From Azolla caroliniana (lineage: Eukaryota > Polypodiophyta), in assembly GCA_043228905.1 (NCBI GenBank), contig JBHGNT010000013.1, positions 3,596,001 to 3,660,000 on the forward strand: DNA of 64,000 bases, written 5' to 3'. Within the stretch, counting starts at the first letter, position 1. Every line of letters begins with the position of its first letter. The notes under the pieces are model-generated. The model had not been told where the DNA came from. It ran no database searches and worked only from the letters and a program-made list of their open reading frames with translations. This document shows positions 1 through 10,269 of the stretch, in pieces. The position numbers and the translations under genes were made by a program.

Positions 1-144
1 GATGGTTCGGGTGGAAAGAATGCATGTGCTCAAAATGGAGGACAAAGGCCACGCATGTGAGGCGCAAGAAAGAAAGAAATCAAAGGCCAATCACTCTTTT
101 CTTCTTGGCACATGCTGGAGGATGTGCGGTTTGGTGGGGGTGGA
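1..144 (+). other. 3' tail and polypurine tract of an upstream element
   Basis: This stretch ends in a purine-rich tract (GGTGGGGGTGGA, 133-144) directly before a TGTCG LTR start, which is how the internal part of a retrotransposon meets its 3' LTR. It resembles 49080-49166, the internal end of element X: both contain TTGGCACATGCTGGAGGATG and then a PPT. So bases 1-144 look like the 3' end of an A/X-family element lying mostly outside the window. No coding frame is supported. Confidence 0.55.
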
Positions 145-720
145 TGTCGTGATGTTGCGTGTCCAATGGGAGAAATTGTGAAATAATGTAGTTCCACACA
201 CATTACACAAACAATTATAAATATGAAAATTATCCTAGGGCCTAGTGGCATTCGAGTGCATATAGAGGGGTGCAAGCAAGATTTGAACCTTGCACCTCCA
301 AGATGGGAGACATTTATCTTACTATTAGGGCTACTACCAAGTACTTTAAATGTTATGTATTTCTTTACATATTCAAAAGACATAGGAAAACAACCGCACA
401 AAACCGTGTGCCCAAAAACCATGGATCCAAGCCCATGGTTTTGTGCATGATAAAAGCATGGATAGACCTATAAAAACCCTCGTAAGGCTTGTGTAAGGGT
501 GGGGGGGGGGGGGGGTCAATTTGAAGATCATCATTATCATCACCATCATCATCAATAATAATATAATACTCTTCTTATTCTTCATCTTGACATCTATCTT
601 CTTCTCAAGTATAAAAAATTTTCGGTTTTCTCAAGTGTGACATTAGTTTCCTCAACTCCTACATACACATTGTCATCTTTTCGACAATTTCGCGAACATC
701 CTCCTCGGTCCGAGACCCCG
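145..720 (+). repeat. LTR of element A (Athila/Tat-like gypsy)
   Basis: It starts with TGTCGTGATG after a polypurine tract, has a TATA box (TATAAAA, 469-475), a G15 run (501-515) and CT/CAT-rich sequence towards its end. The gag frame begins about 200 bp further on. Its end (707-730, GGTCCGAGACCCCGG then TGGTCCCG) matches the corresponding place in element X (48909-48931) and at the window's right edge (63955-63978). A reverse-strand B-box-like stretch lies at about 278-300. The right boundary is uncertain by tens of bases because no second copy of this LTR is in the window. Confidence 0.6.
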
Positions 721-926
721 GTGGTCCCGCTCAAGTGAAGCACACACGCACGTGCATCTTCGCAACAACATCCGCGCGAGTACAACAAAAACTTAACCTC
801 CTAGAACCATCATCACATACGCACCGTCGAGAACATGAGCCCAGCCCCGCACCGCATTTTAGCACAACATGCAACAACCCAAACAATTCAAGAGCACACA
901 TGCGAAGACCCCCAACACCGTTGCGT

Positions 927-1693
927 ATGAACATGGCCTCTACACCCGACCCAACCACCTCAGCACTTCCTAATGCTGAACTCACATTGGCATTACAATC
1001 CATCCAAACCCTCGTGGCATTGATGGAAAAAGAACGAGCACCTGCGGAAAATTCAAGTTACCCCACAAACGACAGCAGGAAGAGTGCCACCATTCTAAGC
1101 TAGTACCTCGTTTCCTCGGTTTGGGTGACGCTTATGACAACGTAGAGAGGTTCAAACAAATATGTTGATCTTATGAACCCCTCACCAAGATCACCAAAGT
1201 AGCCGCATTTCGGCTTACGCTCGACGACCATGTCGGAATTTGGTTTGGGACTTTAAATGAAGACATCGTCGCAGACTTCGAGTATGTCATTGAAGATTTT
1301 TTAATCAACTTCGCTCGTAGAGGGAATAAATGGAATCCAGTCGACCAACTTTTGGCCCTCACGCAAGAGGCGAATGAGATGGTTAGGGATTATATCCGCT
1401 GCACGAAAAGCCTTCACCATCGGTGTAGCTCGAGTGATAAAATGTCAAATGAGAAATTGTTGAGCCGTTTCATTAATGGGTTGTTTGACCCCACACTCCA
1501 AAATTTCCTCATCGCCCGGATGTGCCGGTCATTCGTGGAAGCTTGCACCATAGTGATGACTTTCGAAGATTCAATGAGTGGGTTGCGGATACCCACAAAA
1601 GCACCTACAAACAACCGTGAGAAGACCTCGGAACCTGCTCCACCCACACCACTGAGACCACCCTACATGGAAAGACCCCATCCATATGCCTAA
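927..1693 (+). pseudogene. Gag capsid region, element A
   Basis: Gag forms the virus-like particle of the retrotransposon. The chosen ATG at 927 gives an N-terminus reading MNMASTPDPTTS, followed by a leucine-rich helix. The reading then shifts frame near 1100 and meets a stop at about 1166. The capsid homology resumes with 'RLTLDDHVGIWFGTLNED' and runs through 'YIRCTKSLHHRC', 'LLSRFINGL' and 'SFVEACTIVMTFED', the order seen in the Retrotrans_gag family (hydrophobic helix, Phe-Ile-Asn-Gly-Leu, then Ala/Glu-rich helix). It is broken by at least one frameshift and one nonsense codon. Nucleocapsid and protease sequence follow on the same strand. Confidence 0.75.
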
Positions 1694-1699
1694 AGAGAA

Positions 1700-2539
1700 A
1701 ACGTAAGGTGCGTCGTGTGCCATGGCCATCACACTAGGCATGAGTTCCCTCTCCTCCACCAACGACGACCTCAATACTGTAAGTGGTGCAAAGCCTTCAT
1801 GATGCATTCTCAAGAGAACTGTTGGCAAGCCCCAAATGGAAGATATGGCCAAACACCAGTGGTTGAACACCCATGATTACCCCCACCACTTAGCCACCCA
1901 CAACTACCCGCAATACTTCCCCAAGAATCCCCACTACCTCGCGTTGGAGCCTGCCTTGCCGAACTAGAATACGCCTTAGATAACCAAGCCTAGGTTGGGG
2001 AGGGCACCTAAGAATATGAAGTCCCATACTGGGAGTATGCCGGTGAAGAAGAAGTGCTTTCTCACTTTATGGACTTCGAAGGCGACCAAATACCAGTCTA
2101 CATCTTACGAGGAGAACAGAGGGGCCCACCGATGGGATTTCGACAAAACAATAGTTTACGAAGGCTAGAATTGAAATGTTTCAATGGCCAAGGGCCACAC
2201 ATGGTAAGCGAGTGCCCAACTAAACATGAATACTATGACCGGATGGCACAACGACCACGACACACCCCACCGGAAGCACCCCCAAAACCACTGATACAAA
2301 TTCTCAACCAACAGTCACAAGACCTCATCGAGTGGTTCCAACATGAAGCATCATGCCTAGGGTGTGGTAAAGAACACTTGGTACTTGACTGCCCAGAGAA
2401 AAAGAAATGGATTAGCACCAACCTATTATCCATAGTACCATCAACGATTGGTGCCAACGTCATCACACGAGCCCAAAGAGTAGCTCATATCTTGAAGTAT
2501 CATGACCAAGGCCTTCCTACGAGCACACGGAAGAGGTGA
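1700..2539 (+). pseudogene. Gag nucleocapsid with several degenerate zinc knuckles, element A
   Basis: Cys/His clusters repeat along this stretch in more than one frame: 'CVVCHGHHTRHEF' near 1711, 'YCKWCKAFMMHSQENCW' near 1780, 'CFNGQGPHMVSECP' near 2178 and 'CLGCGKEHLVLDCP' near 2355. They resemble CCHC knuckles that bind template RNA, but spacing is irregular and the third has lost its second cysteine. Four knuckle-like units is more than the usual one or two of plant gypsy Gag. The longest open stretch is 2054-2539. Stops and frameshifts separate the pieces, so no functional product is expected. Confidence 0.6.
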
Positions 2540-2867
2540 AAATCTAAAAAGACCGCATCCACGAAAAACTCCAAGCAAGATCAAGAATCTCAAGGAGACG
2601 TAGACGTGATACCTATCAACCCTAACAAGGACTTACCCGCACACCTAGCAACGTACCCAAACCCAGTAGCCGAAAAACAAAAGGTCGAAGAATACATCAA
2701 ACTCGTACACCATGAACAGATCGAAGGGTCGCTTAGCCTCCCAAGTATAAACTTTGAGTAGCTAGAAGACTAGGTAAACCCGCCACCTCGATACGCTGAC
2801 ACCAACCAACACCTCCATCTCTTAATCTACTCTGATTCACGAAGTCAACACAGTCCTGCTCTAACAA

Positions 2868-3560
2868 ATGTTAAATCTAAAGTTCCGCCTAACATTACGT
2901 GAAGTACAAAGCTACATCGACACCTTCGTGATCGACAATCACCAGCTACAACCTCTACTCGCTAAAGAAGTCAAATTCACACTGGAAGAGCTACTCAAAC
3001 TCAACATTCAGCCATGGCATGATGTCCTCCGCCGTTTGAATGGAGGCTTGTCTGCAGGTTATGGGAAGAAGGTACACACCCACATCCCTCATACAACCAC
3101 ATTCCCCAACCAACCCAAAGAAATGCCGATAGATATCTGTGGAGCTCATTTCGAGAGTGACAACGCTAGTTTCACTCTCCCCGTGTGCGTTAATGGCACG
3201 ACTTGTGACGCGATTATTGACACCGGAGCAGGGGTAAGCATAGTTAGCTATGAATGTTGGTGCAATTGGGGCAACCCAAAAATGCTTCCTTCATATGTCA
3301 AGCTCCAAATGGCGGATGGTTCCATCCAATGGCCAGAAGGCATGATCCCGGCTCACAACTTCACTATCCATGAGGTCGACTTCAATCTTACTTTTGTTGT
3401 CACAAGATCATCTAATCAAGTGGCTTACGAGTGTTTACTAGGACAACCATTCCTAAGAGTAAGCCGCCTCGTGATGGACTTCGGGAACGTCACAATTTAC
3501 ATGTGGAAAAACAACAAAACATTTCGCATCAAGGCGAAAAGTCCACGAACAAGAAGGTAG
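2868..3560 (+). pseudogene. Retropepsin (protease), element A
   Basis: This 230-codon open frame holds a complete retroviral-type aspartic protease. It has the catalytic motif 'IIDTGAGVSIVS' (about residues 118-129), a flap region rich in Gly/Asp, and the closing 'CLLGQPFL' motif about 75 residues later. In the family the enzyme works as a dimer and cuts the Gag-Pol polyprotein. The N-terminal 90 residues are a helical linker. About 540 bp of linker follow before gypsy element B interrupts the polyprotein; the matching RT starts at 21608. The domain is intact, but the element around it is broken. Confidence 0.8.
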
Positions 3561-4106
3561 TCCCCTTGTCGACGACTGGTTAGAGACCACAGAGTTCGAG
3601 ACCAACCTCCTCGATTGCCACACCACAAGGGCAATCCAGATCTTGACCAGACGCCAACCCCTACCCCAAAGGCATACTACTCCCAAGGCAAAGAATGTGA
3701 GAGAAGACACATCCGTAGCCTCTGATTCGTCACAAATGAATTGGGTACACATCCTCGCCACGATCGATGCCATGTACCCCATCAGTACAAAGTGTTGTGA
3801 TGAAGACGGGGACACAATTTCGTGTTTCAATTTCACCATCCTCGCTCCAAAACAGAGACAAACCAATACAAAAGACAAATGCCAAGTGATGTAGACGACA
3901 CGAAGAGAAGAAAATTTGCCCAACGAGAAGACCCCTGAAGAAGTTGACTTCCCCGAGAAATTCAAAGTCTACGAACAAGGGAATGGAGTGGTGGCTTGTA
4001 AACGACCACAACGCACACCTAACACCTTAGGAGAAGCATGCGATGGTCCAGCTAGAGTTAAAGAAGTCAACCTAAGAAATGGACTGAACTCCAAACCGTT
4101 CATAGT
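3561..4106 (+). pseudogene. Protease-RT linker, element A
   Basis: Fragmentary reading frames connect protease to polymerase. The last piece before the break contains 'KEVNLRNGLNSKPF', like the segment just upstream of RT in Athila/Tat-like Pol. It is cut at 4106 by the 5' LTR of element B, and the polyprotein resumes at 21608 with 'AANLQPDEE'. The five bases before B (ATAGT, 4102-4106) nearly match those after it (ATAGC, 21608-21612). Frameshifts are present. Confidence 0.65.
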
Positions 4107-4433
4107 TGTCATGATAACACTCACATCATGCATCGAAAGGATCATGACACTCACATTATTCGTCGAAAGCATTTGAACCCACGACCTTGTTGTACACATG
4201 TCAAAACCTTAACCATTGTATTAATATTCTTGTATGTATAGTTTTTAGAATATGAAATCTAATATCATAGGAATATTCTATATTACTCTACATTCTAGAA
4301 TGACCTAGAATATTCTAGAGTGTTCTATACACTAGAACCTTCTCGAATAATCTAGAGATTTTCTAGATTACTCTAGAGTGTTCTCTATTACTTATAAATT
4401 GGGATCTACCACTCATCCCAAACCTAAATTGGT
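4107..4433 (+). repeat. 5' LTR of element B, truncated at its 3' end
   Basis: It begins TGTCATGATAACACTC and aligns by eye with the 3' LTR at 21107 through the AT-rich U3 full of TTCTAGAA-like motifs, the TATA box and 'AACCTAAATTGGT', where the match stops at 4433. The rest of the LTR (about 155 bp, with the CT microsatellite) and the primer-binding region are missing, so this copy cannot be reverse transcribed normally. A tRNA-like module lies reversed near 4165-4225. Confidence 0.85.
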
Positions 4434-4485
4434 GAGAAAACCCTAACAAGTTCTATTTTTCCTTCTCCTCTCCCCTCGTAAGCTA

Positions 4486-4714
4486 TGCAGTCCATGAGAA
4501 AACAAGAATACATGCGTGTTCTTTCTGAGCTCGACATGCTCACGAATAAAATTTTGGCATTAGAGCATGAGAATCAAAGGCTACTTGGGGACCTACAACA
4601 AGTGAGCACCGAAAAAGCTCAATAGCATGAAGAGTTATCACAGTGGGTTCATCAACTCGAGGCGACTATATTGTCATTACGAGAACAAGTGTCGGGGGCT
4701 CAGAACTCCCCTAG
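4486..4714 (+). pseudogene. Gag N-terminus (coiled coil), element B
   Basis: From ATG 4486 the frame reads as a coiled coil ('YMRVLSELDMLTNKILALEH', then 'LLGDLQQVSTEKAQ'), with one TAG at about 4622. It matches the Gag starts of F (43998) and D (11256). Copia element C is inserted after 4714/4719; the Gag frame continues at 16545 on the far side. The coiled coil probably mediates Gag self-assembly (inference). Confidence 0.8.
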
Positions 4715-4719
4715 AGAAC

Positions 4720-5162
4720 TATTGAGAGACAAGCTCAACATCAGCCGGATCGGTTGAAGAAGCCGAGGACCCGATCGGTTAGGCCAAATGCGTAAACCGG
4801 TACGTAGACCGGTGCGTAGGTAGGGCCGGATCGGTGCGTAAACCGGGAGGCCGTTAGGAAAGATATTCCGTGAGGAATATATTTGGGAGTTAGTGTAGGA
4901 GCTCTTAATGAGCATTGAAGTACTGTCAGTACTTTTGTCAGTCCTTCTAGGACTTGTATAAAAGTGTTCATTGAACACACATATGTATAGAGTGTGGTGA
5001 ATAGAGATTGAGTATTTTTTTGAATATAGTTCTTGTGTTTTCTCACTCTCACTCTCTCTGTCTCTCCCGCGTATACTGCGTAAGCTCAAGCTCTCCATTA
5101 AACCTGAAATTTTCTTCCTTCTGTTCGGTCTTCATACTTTCTTCCGCACACTACTTTTTACA
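4720..5162 (+). repeat. 5' LTR of copia element C
   Basis: This 443-bp LTR starts TATTGAGAGACAAGC (the TG of the 3' copy mutated to TA) and ends TTTTTACA right before the primer-binding site. It matches the 3' LTR at 16090-16544 closely. It is flanked by the target duplication AGAAC (4715-4719 and 16545-16549). It has a TATA-like 'TTGTATAAAAG' near 4955 and a CT-rich end. Confidence 0.92.
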
Positions 5163-5174
5163 TGGTATTAGAGC
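5163..5174 (+). other. Primer-binding site of element C (tRNA-iMet type)
   Basis: TGGTATTAGAGC follows the LTR directly. It is one base from the usual plant copia site TGGTATCAGAGC, complementary to the 3' end of initiator tRNA-Met. Confidence 0.9.
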
Positions 5175-5234
5175 ACGAGGGTTGAGAACCTCTTTGCAAC
5201 CGACACAGCTTGACGAAGAAGAACAAGAAAAACT

Positions 5235-5580
5235 ATGGATAGAGGCATGGCGAGCTCGCTTCCAACAGAGAAGCTCGACAAAACCAACTACGCGTCTTGG
5301 TCATACAAGATGCACCAGTACCTGCTCGAGCACGACTACAGGAGTTATGTCGAAGGAGCTAATGACGCGGCACCCGAATCGACACACAGAGACTTCCCGT
5401 CGTGGGAGCAATTGGCGAGAAGGGTATTATACTGCTTCGCGTCGTGTGTGGGCGAACAACTATTGTGCTATGTTCGGGATGCAAAGACGCCGAAGGGTGC
5501 GTGGGAAAATCTGAAGAAGATTTTCGCCGCGAGCACCACAGCCAGGAAGCTTCAGCTCCGACAGGAGTTGAGCAACCTAC
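5235..5580 (+). pseudogene. Gag N-terminal part, copia element C
   Basis: The frame from ATG 5235 reads 'MDRGMASSLPTEKLDKTNYA' and continues with 'WSYKMHQYLLEHDY' and 'ARKLQLRQELSNL', a typical copia Gag (UBN2-like) start. Element G has the same protein at 49986. The frame is cut at 5580 by element D. Comparison with G shows that roughly 70 Gag residues are missing between 5580 and 11730, so D's arrival or a later event deleted host sequence. Confidence 0.85.
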
Positions 5581-6033
5581 TATCAGGAATAGTACTAAGC
5601 AGAGATGGAATTAGTACTAAAGAAGAGCAGTACTATTAGTACTAAGAGGACGGGACTGCGTAAGACTCCCGAGAGAGAGAGAGAGAGAGAGAGAGAGAAG
5701 CGAAAAGAGAGATAGCGAGGATGAGAGAGAGAGAGAGATGATGATAACAACCAATATATTATGTGAAGGATAAGTACAAAATGGCTAAGTGGCTTAAGAC
5801 TGGCGTTGAACCAATTTGGTTCAACATAATGCCTAGTGCCCTCTTTTATAGTGTTCTCAGATATAATCCTGAAGCTTCTAGAATGTTCCAGAGAGATCTG
5901 GAATATACATCAATTTTCTATGATAAAGTATAAGTGAAAATAATATCCTATGTATTACAATTCATAGTCTAATGGTAAGAGTTGGACCCATGTAGCATAA
6001 GGTCATGGGTTCGAGTCTTGCCATATCATGACA
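5581..6033 (-). repeat. Outer extra LTR of gypsy element D
   Basis: 453 bp, read on the minus strand from TGTCATGATATGG to a mutated end (TATCAGG on the plus strand). It nearly repeats 6115-6558 and 11299-11729. It contains (GA)n tracts, a reversed TATA box and, on the plus strand, a tRNA-like module (A-box TAGTCTAATGG 5965-5975, B-box GGTTCGAGTC 6008-6017). Confidence 0.88.
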
Positions 6034-6114
6034 CTATCTCCCCCTTAAAGACGACGAGTGGAACAAGTCAGCGCTAATTGCGGACCGGGTTTGTCCGGAT
6101 AATATCCCGGTTGA
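6034..6114 (-). repeat. 81-bp Pol-end/PPT segment between two D LTRs
   Basis: The first 68 bp repeat 6559-6626, the internal 3' end of element D including its polypurine tract, and the remaining 13 bp are extra. So the order on the minus strand is internal region, PPT, LTR (6558-6115), this segment with a second PPT, then a second LTR (6033-5581). This suggests two related elements joined, or a recombination product. Confidence 0.8.
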
Positions 6115-6558
6115 TGTCAGGAATAGTACTAAATAGAGAAAGAATTAGTACTAGAGAAGAGAAGTACTATTAGTACTAAGAGGACGGGACTGCGTAAGAT
6201 TCTCGAGAGAGGAAGATAGAAGAGGAGAGAGAGAGAGATAACGAGAATGAGAGAGAGAGAAAGATGATGACAACAACTAATATATTATGTGAAAGATAAG
6301 TACAAGTGGCTAAAAGGCTTAAGACTGGCGTTGAACCAATTTGGTTCAAAACAATGCCTTGTGCCTCCCTTTATAGTGTTTTTAGGAATAATCCTGAAGC
6401 TTCTAGAATGTTTCAGAGAGATTTAGAATATACATCAATTTTCTATGATAAAGCATAAATGAAAATAATATCCTACGTATTACAATTCATAGTCTAATGG
6501 TAAGAGTTGGACCCATGTAGCATAAGGTCATGGGTTCGAGTCTTGCCATATCATGACA
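6115..6558 (-). repeat. 3' LTR of gypsy element D
   Basis: 444 bp, TGTCAT...CTGACA on the minus strand. It directly follows D's polypurine tract (6559-6575) and carries the same promoter, (GA)n and tRNA-like module as the other two copies. Confidence 0.9.
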
Positions 6559-6575
6559 CTATCTCCCCCTTAAAG
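6559..6575 (-). other. Polypurine tract of element D
   Basis: On the minus strand CTTTAAGGGGGAGATAG abuts the LTR start TGTCATG. This tract primes plus-strand DNA synthesis. An identical copy lies at 6034-6050. Confidence 0.85.
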
Positions 6576-7190
6576 ACGACGAGTGGAACAAGTCAGCGCT
6601 AATTGCGGACCGGGTTTGTCCGGATACTTTCGGTAGAAATCAGCAAGAAGATCTTGTGCATTGGCAACATGCTCGACGGGTTCCCAAGTACTTTCACTCG
6701 GACTATAACCGAGCCAATCGACCAAGTAATAAAGTTTGTTGCGAATAAGTTTGGAATCGAGGATGGTAGCAACTTCATACTTCGGGCCGGCGTCCAACTC
6801 CAGCGGGGGCGGCGGTGGTGTCACACAATCGGGAATGGTGTTTGCTTTATAAGGTTCAAGAAGAGAACAATGGAAAACCGGATGTATCTGAAGCTGCGGA
6901 GGGAGATCAAGGCGGAATGTGACATCATTAATCTTACCCGTAATACGGAAGGGACCGAGTCGTCGATAATCCAACTTGTCGCACGGTCGAGTAGTCTTGA
7001 TGTGACGACGTAAGAGCCATACTCGATCTCCGATGGCAAATGAGGAGGGAATCCGATGACGATCCGCATAAGTCTTCTGTGTGTGTTGAGCATGACGAAG
7101 GTGAGTAGAGAGATCCATCTGGAACTTGCGTAGCCTCTCCAAATGATCCTCGGCACGAGGGTTGGTAGGTAGCTCCAGGGTGTCGATCAC
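6570..7190 (-). pseudogene. Integrase C-terminus with chromodomain, element D
   Basis: The 206-codon frame begins in the integrase C-terminal region ('SFAIGDRVWLLRRHIKTT', then 'LGPFRITGKIND' and 'VFHCSLLEPYK', the GPY/F-type module) and ends in a chromodomain: 'YEVATILDSKLIRNKLYYLV', 'DWLGYSPSESTWEPVEHV'. The aromatic residues expected for methyl-lysine binding (Tyr, Trp, and a Trp in STWEP) are present. In chromoviruses this domain steers integration to marked chromatin. The frame stays open to the end, so this part is well preserved. It continues the integrase core at 7191-7697 with a frame change. Confidence 0.88.
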
Positions 7191-7697
7191 CGACCAGCAA
7201 GGATGGAAACCGGTATAAACGAAAAATGGGGAGACCCGAGTCGAGGAGTGAATAGCATTATTATACGCAAACTCCGCAAAGTGGAGAATCTCGGCCCAAT
7301 CGTCCTATTGATAACTCAGGAAACACTGGAGATATTGCTCCAGCGTTTGGTTTGTTCGTTCCGCCTGCCCGTCGGTCTCAGGATGGTAGCCGGAGGAGAG
7401 TTTGCAGGAGACCTTGAGCATCTTGAAGAGATGCTGCCAAATTTTGGAGACAAATTCCGGTCCTCGATCACTGATAATACTGTCTGGGAGGCCATGATGC
7501 CGAAATACCTCACGCATAACGAGAGCGGCGGTTTCCTCGCTAGTGATGGCTTTAGTACATGGCACAAAATGTGCCATCTTCGTATATCGATCGACGACGG
7601 TTAGGATAGCATCGAACCCCTTCGAGACCGGCAGATCTGTGGTAAGGGTTCCAACAAGCCATATGGATGGTGTCGTGGCATCTTTGCTCGGCAGCAA
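7191..7697 (-). pseudogene. Integrase catalytic core, element D
   Basis: The core shows 'FDAILTVVDRYTKMAHFVPC', the second catalytic Asp in 'IISDRGPEF' and the catalytic Glu in 'TDGQAERTNQTLEQY'. The first catalytic Asp, expected in a 'LDFITDLP' segment as in element F (47310), is replaced: here the reading is 'LVGTLTTDLP'. About 40 residues between the zinc finger and the core seem to be lost near 7690. Catalysis is therefore unlikely. A TAG lies near the C-terminal boundary (7305). Confidence 0.8.
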
Positions 7698-9780
7698 GCA
7701 TCACAGGTCCGAACGTAGTCGTCGACAAAACGGCGCATGTGGGGCCACCAAAAAGATCGCTGCACTAGCTCCAACATCTTAGTACTACCGAAATGTCCCG
7801 CTGTATGGGTGTCGTGACAATGTTGGACGATTTGAAGGCGACAGGAGCAATCGGGGACATATGCGCGCTTTTTAAAGAATAACAAACCATCATGATATTC
7901 GAATTGTCGGTAGTCAATACCTGGTTGTTGAGACCAAGAACAGGATGCCCGAGAAGTATCAATGTGCGCCAGGATGTCTTGAGCAAAACTATCCGTCTTC
8001 AAGGTTGCACATATGTCATCGGTAATCCGTGAATCCATCGGGGTGTGAAAAATCCGCGTCGTGTGCAATCGTCTTGGTCCCAAGATTACTTGCTTTTGAT
8101 TATCAAATGTTGCGTCACCAGGACGAGGTGCAAGATATGAACGCCGTGATAGTGCATCTGCTTTTCCTTGCTGCTTCCCCGGTCGATATGTGATTTTGAA
8201 GTCGAAACGCGTGAGGAATTGCGCCCACCGAGCTTGCCGTCGATTTAGTACGCGAGCGTTCTGAAAATAAGCAAGATTTTTATGATCGCTAAAGACAATG
8301 ACCTGATGTGGAGAGCCCTCTAAGAAATGCCGCCATTGTACAAATGAATCCACGATGGCTAATAACTCCTTGTCATGTATTTCGTAGTTGATTTCTGCGA
8401 CATCGAATTTGCGCGAATGGGAAGCCACCGGATGCAACTCTCCTTTATCTCCTTGTTGAGAAAGGATGCTACCAAGGGCGAAATTTGATGCGTCGGCCTC
8501 CATGATGAATGGTTTGCTTGTATCCACATGAGCTAGAATCGGTGCTGATGTAAAGGCTTTCTTAAGATGCCGAAAAGCCATATTTGCTTCTATGGACCAA
8601 AGAAATGATTGGCCCTTCTTCGTAAGTTGTGTGAGAGGTAAAATAATCTTCGAGTAATCCTGTATAAACTTACGGTAGAAGTTAGCAAAACCTAGAAAAC
8701 ATTGTACATCTCGTACCGACTGTGGAATTTGCCACTCTAGTACAGTTTGGATTTTAGCTGGATCCATGGCGATGCCCTTTGAGGAGATGACGTAGCCTAG
8801 AAATTCCACTTGCTTGCAGTCAAAGCTACATTTTTCTAGCTTGGCATAAAGACCATTCTCGCGGAGTCGCTTTAGTACTAATAGTACATGAGAATCGTGC
8901 TCTTCCTGGGTCTTCGAATAAATCAATAGATCATCCAGATAAATGATCAAACAGATATCCAAGAGGTCTCTGAATATATCATTTGCCATGTGTTGGAAGA
9001 CTGCGGGTGCATTGGTTAGGCCAAACGGCATAACAGTATACTCGAAATGCCCATACCGCGTGCGAAAGGCGGTCTTCCACTCATCTCCTGGTCGGATCCG
9101 CACGAGGTTATACGCTCCTCGTAGGTCGATTTTAGTAAAAAACTTGGCACGGTCATTAACTCGCTCTAAAAGACTTGATATAAGAGGAAGTGCATACCTA
9201 TTCCGGATGGTGACTTTATTCAATCCGTGGTAATCAACGACAAGACTAAGTGAGCCATCTTTCTTCTTGACAAAGAAGATGGGTGCACCGTCCGGAGATT
9301 TCGAATGGCGGATGAACCCGCTTGCCAAGTTCTCCTCTATGTAGGCTCGAAGGACTTCTAACTCGGTGGGTGACAAGTTGTAAATTGGTCCCCATGGTGG
9401 CTCGATTCCTGGTTGTAAATCGATGGGACAGTCATAGGGACGGTGATGAGGAAGGGTACCGGCTTTTACCTTGTCAAATACATCGGCATAAGGATGATAT
9501 TTTGCTGGAAGTTGTACTGAGGAGTCCTTCTTAATAGTGCTGGAAGGATGTACTAATATTGCAAATAGGAACATTGCCTCCTTGGGTCCTTCTTCGCGTA
9601 GTTGATGGAGTGAAATGGTCGAAACTTGGTGAGTTGATTCTTGGGGTGGTCGATATCGGACTTCTCTTGTTCTCCAATCTATGGCTGGATTATGTAATTC
9701 AAACCAAGGTAATCCTAGGACAATGGGATGCTCTGGACTACTAATTATATTAAATGATATTACACACACAAAACTACCTT
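7698..9780 (-). pseudogene. Reverse transcriptase, RNase H and integrase zinc finger, element D
   Basis: One uninterrupted frame of about 720 codons. In order: the end of protease ('PIVLGLPWFELHNP'), an N-terminal RT segment '[20 protein letters not shown]', RT motifs '[10 protein letters not shown]', 'KIDLRGAYNLVRI', '[13 protein letters not shown]' and the active site '[12 protein letters not shown]' (around 8915-8950), RNase H ('FIMEADASNFALGSILSQQG', 'YEIHDKELLAIVDS', 'FSDHKNLAYF'), and an HHCC finger ('HCHDTHTAGHFG', 'CDACCRAK'). The wording of the RT is close to sushi/Tcn1-type elements of vertebrates and fungi, not to the usual plant Tekay/CRM/Reina elements (from memory of those families). 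It is the best preserved Pol in the window. Confidence 0.9.
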
Positions 9781-10102
9781 GGACAACTTGAATGGGTTCT
9801 GATTCTTCTACAATATTCCCGGAAGCAATGGGACGACCATCAATGACTACTACAGATGCGGGACAAGGAAGTTTTCTTAAGGATATCTGAGAAGCTTGGG
9901 CAAAATTTCAATCCATGAAACAGGAATTAGCTCCGGAATCTAAAAGTGCTAGGACGGGTACTGGGGGAGTACTTTTAGTACTAACAATGACTTGGGCTAG
10001 GAACACATTGCTAACTTGCTTGGAAGGAATGGAACCACTAATGGGCTGTACAGATCTAGGGCTGTTGTCCAACCAAACGGCTCCTATTTTGGCTGGACTC
10101 AA
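9781..10102 (-). pseudogene. Retropepsin (protease), element D
   Basis: The minus-strand frame reads 'QVSNVFLAQVIVSTK', then the catalytic 'VLALLDSGANSCFMD', after which a TGA (about 9913) interrupts before 'NFAQA'. The domain's closing 'VLGLPWFE' is at about 9700 in the next frame section. The catalytic Asp is kept here, unlike in element F. One nonsense codon separates it from the long Pol frame. Confidence 0.85.
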
Positions 10103-10269
10103 TCGTTTAACTCTTCATCTAATTGACTAAGGATTTCAAATTTATTTGAGATACTTGGGCTATTAGTACTATGAATACTATCAAACACTCTATTAGTACT
10201 ATTAATACTATTAGACACTCCTAAGGGAAGAATTGACTCGGGTTTAGTACAAGCTACAATTTGATTTAC

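Noticed and set aside
30-422. 130-codon minus-strand frame at the left edge
   Set aside because: It crosses an internal end, a PPT and an LTR start; no known domain.
5960-6023. A real tRNA gene
   Set aside because: A- and B-boxes are present but I cannot pair a 7-bp acceptor stem or a proper anticodon arm, and the module repeats in each LTR copy.
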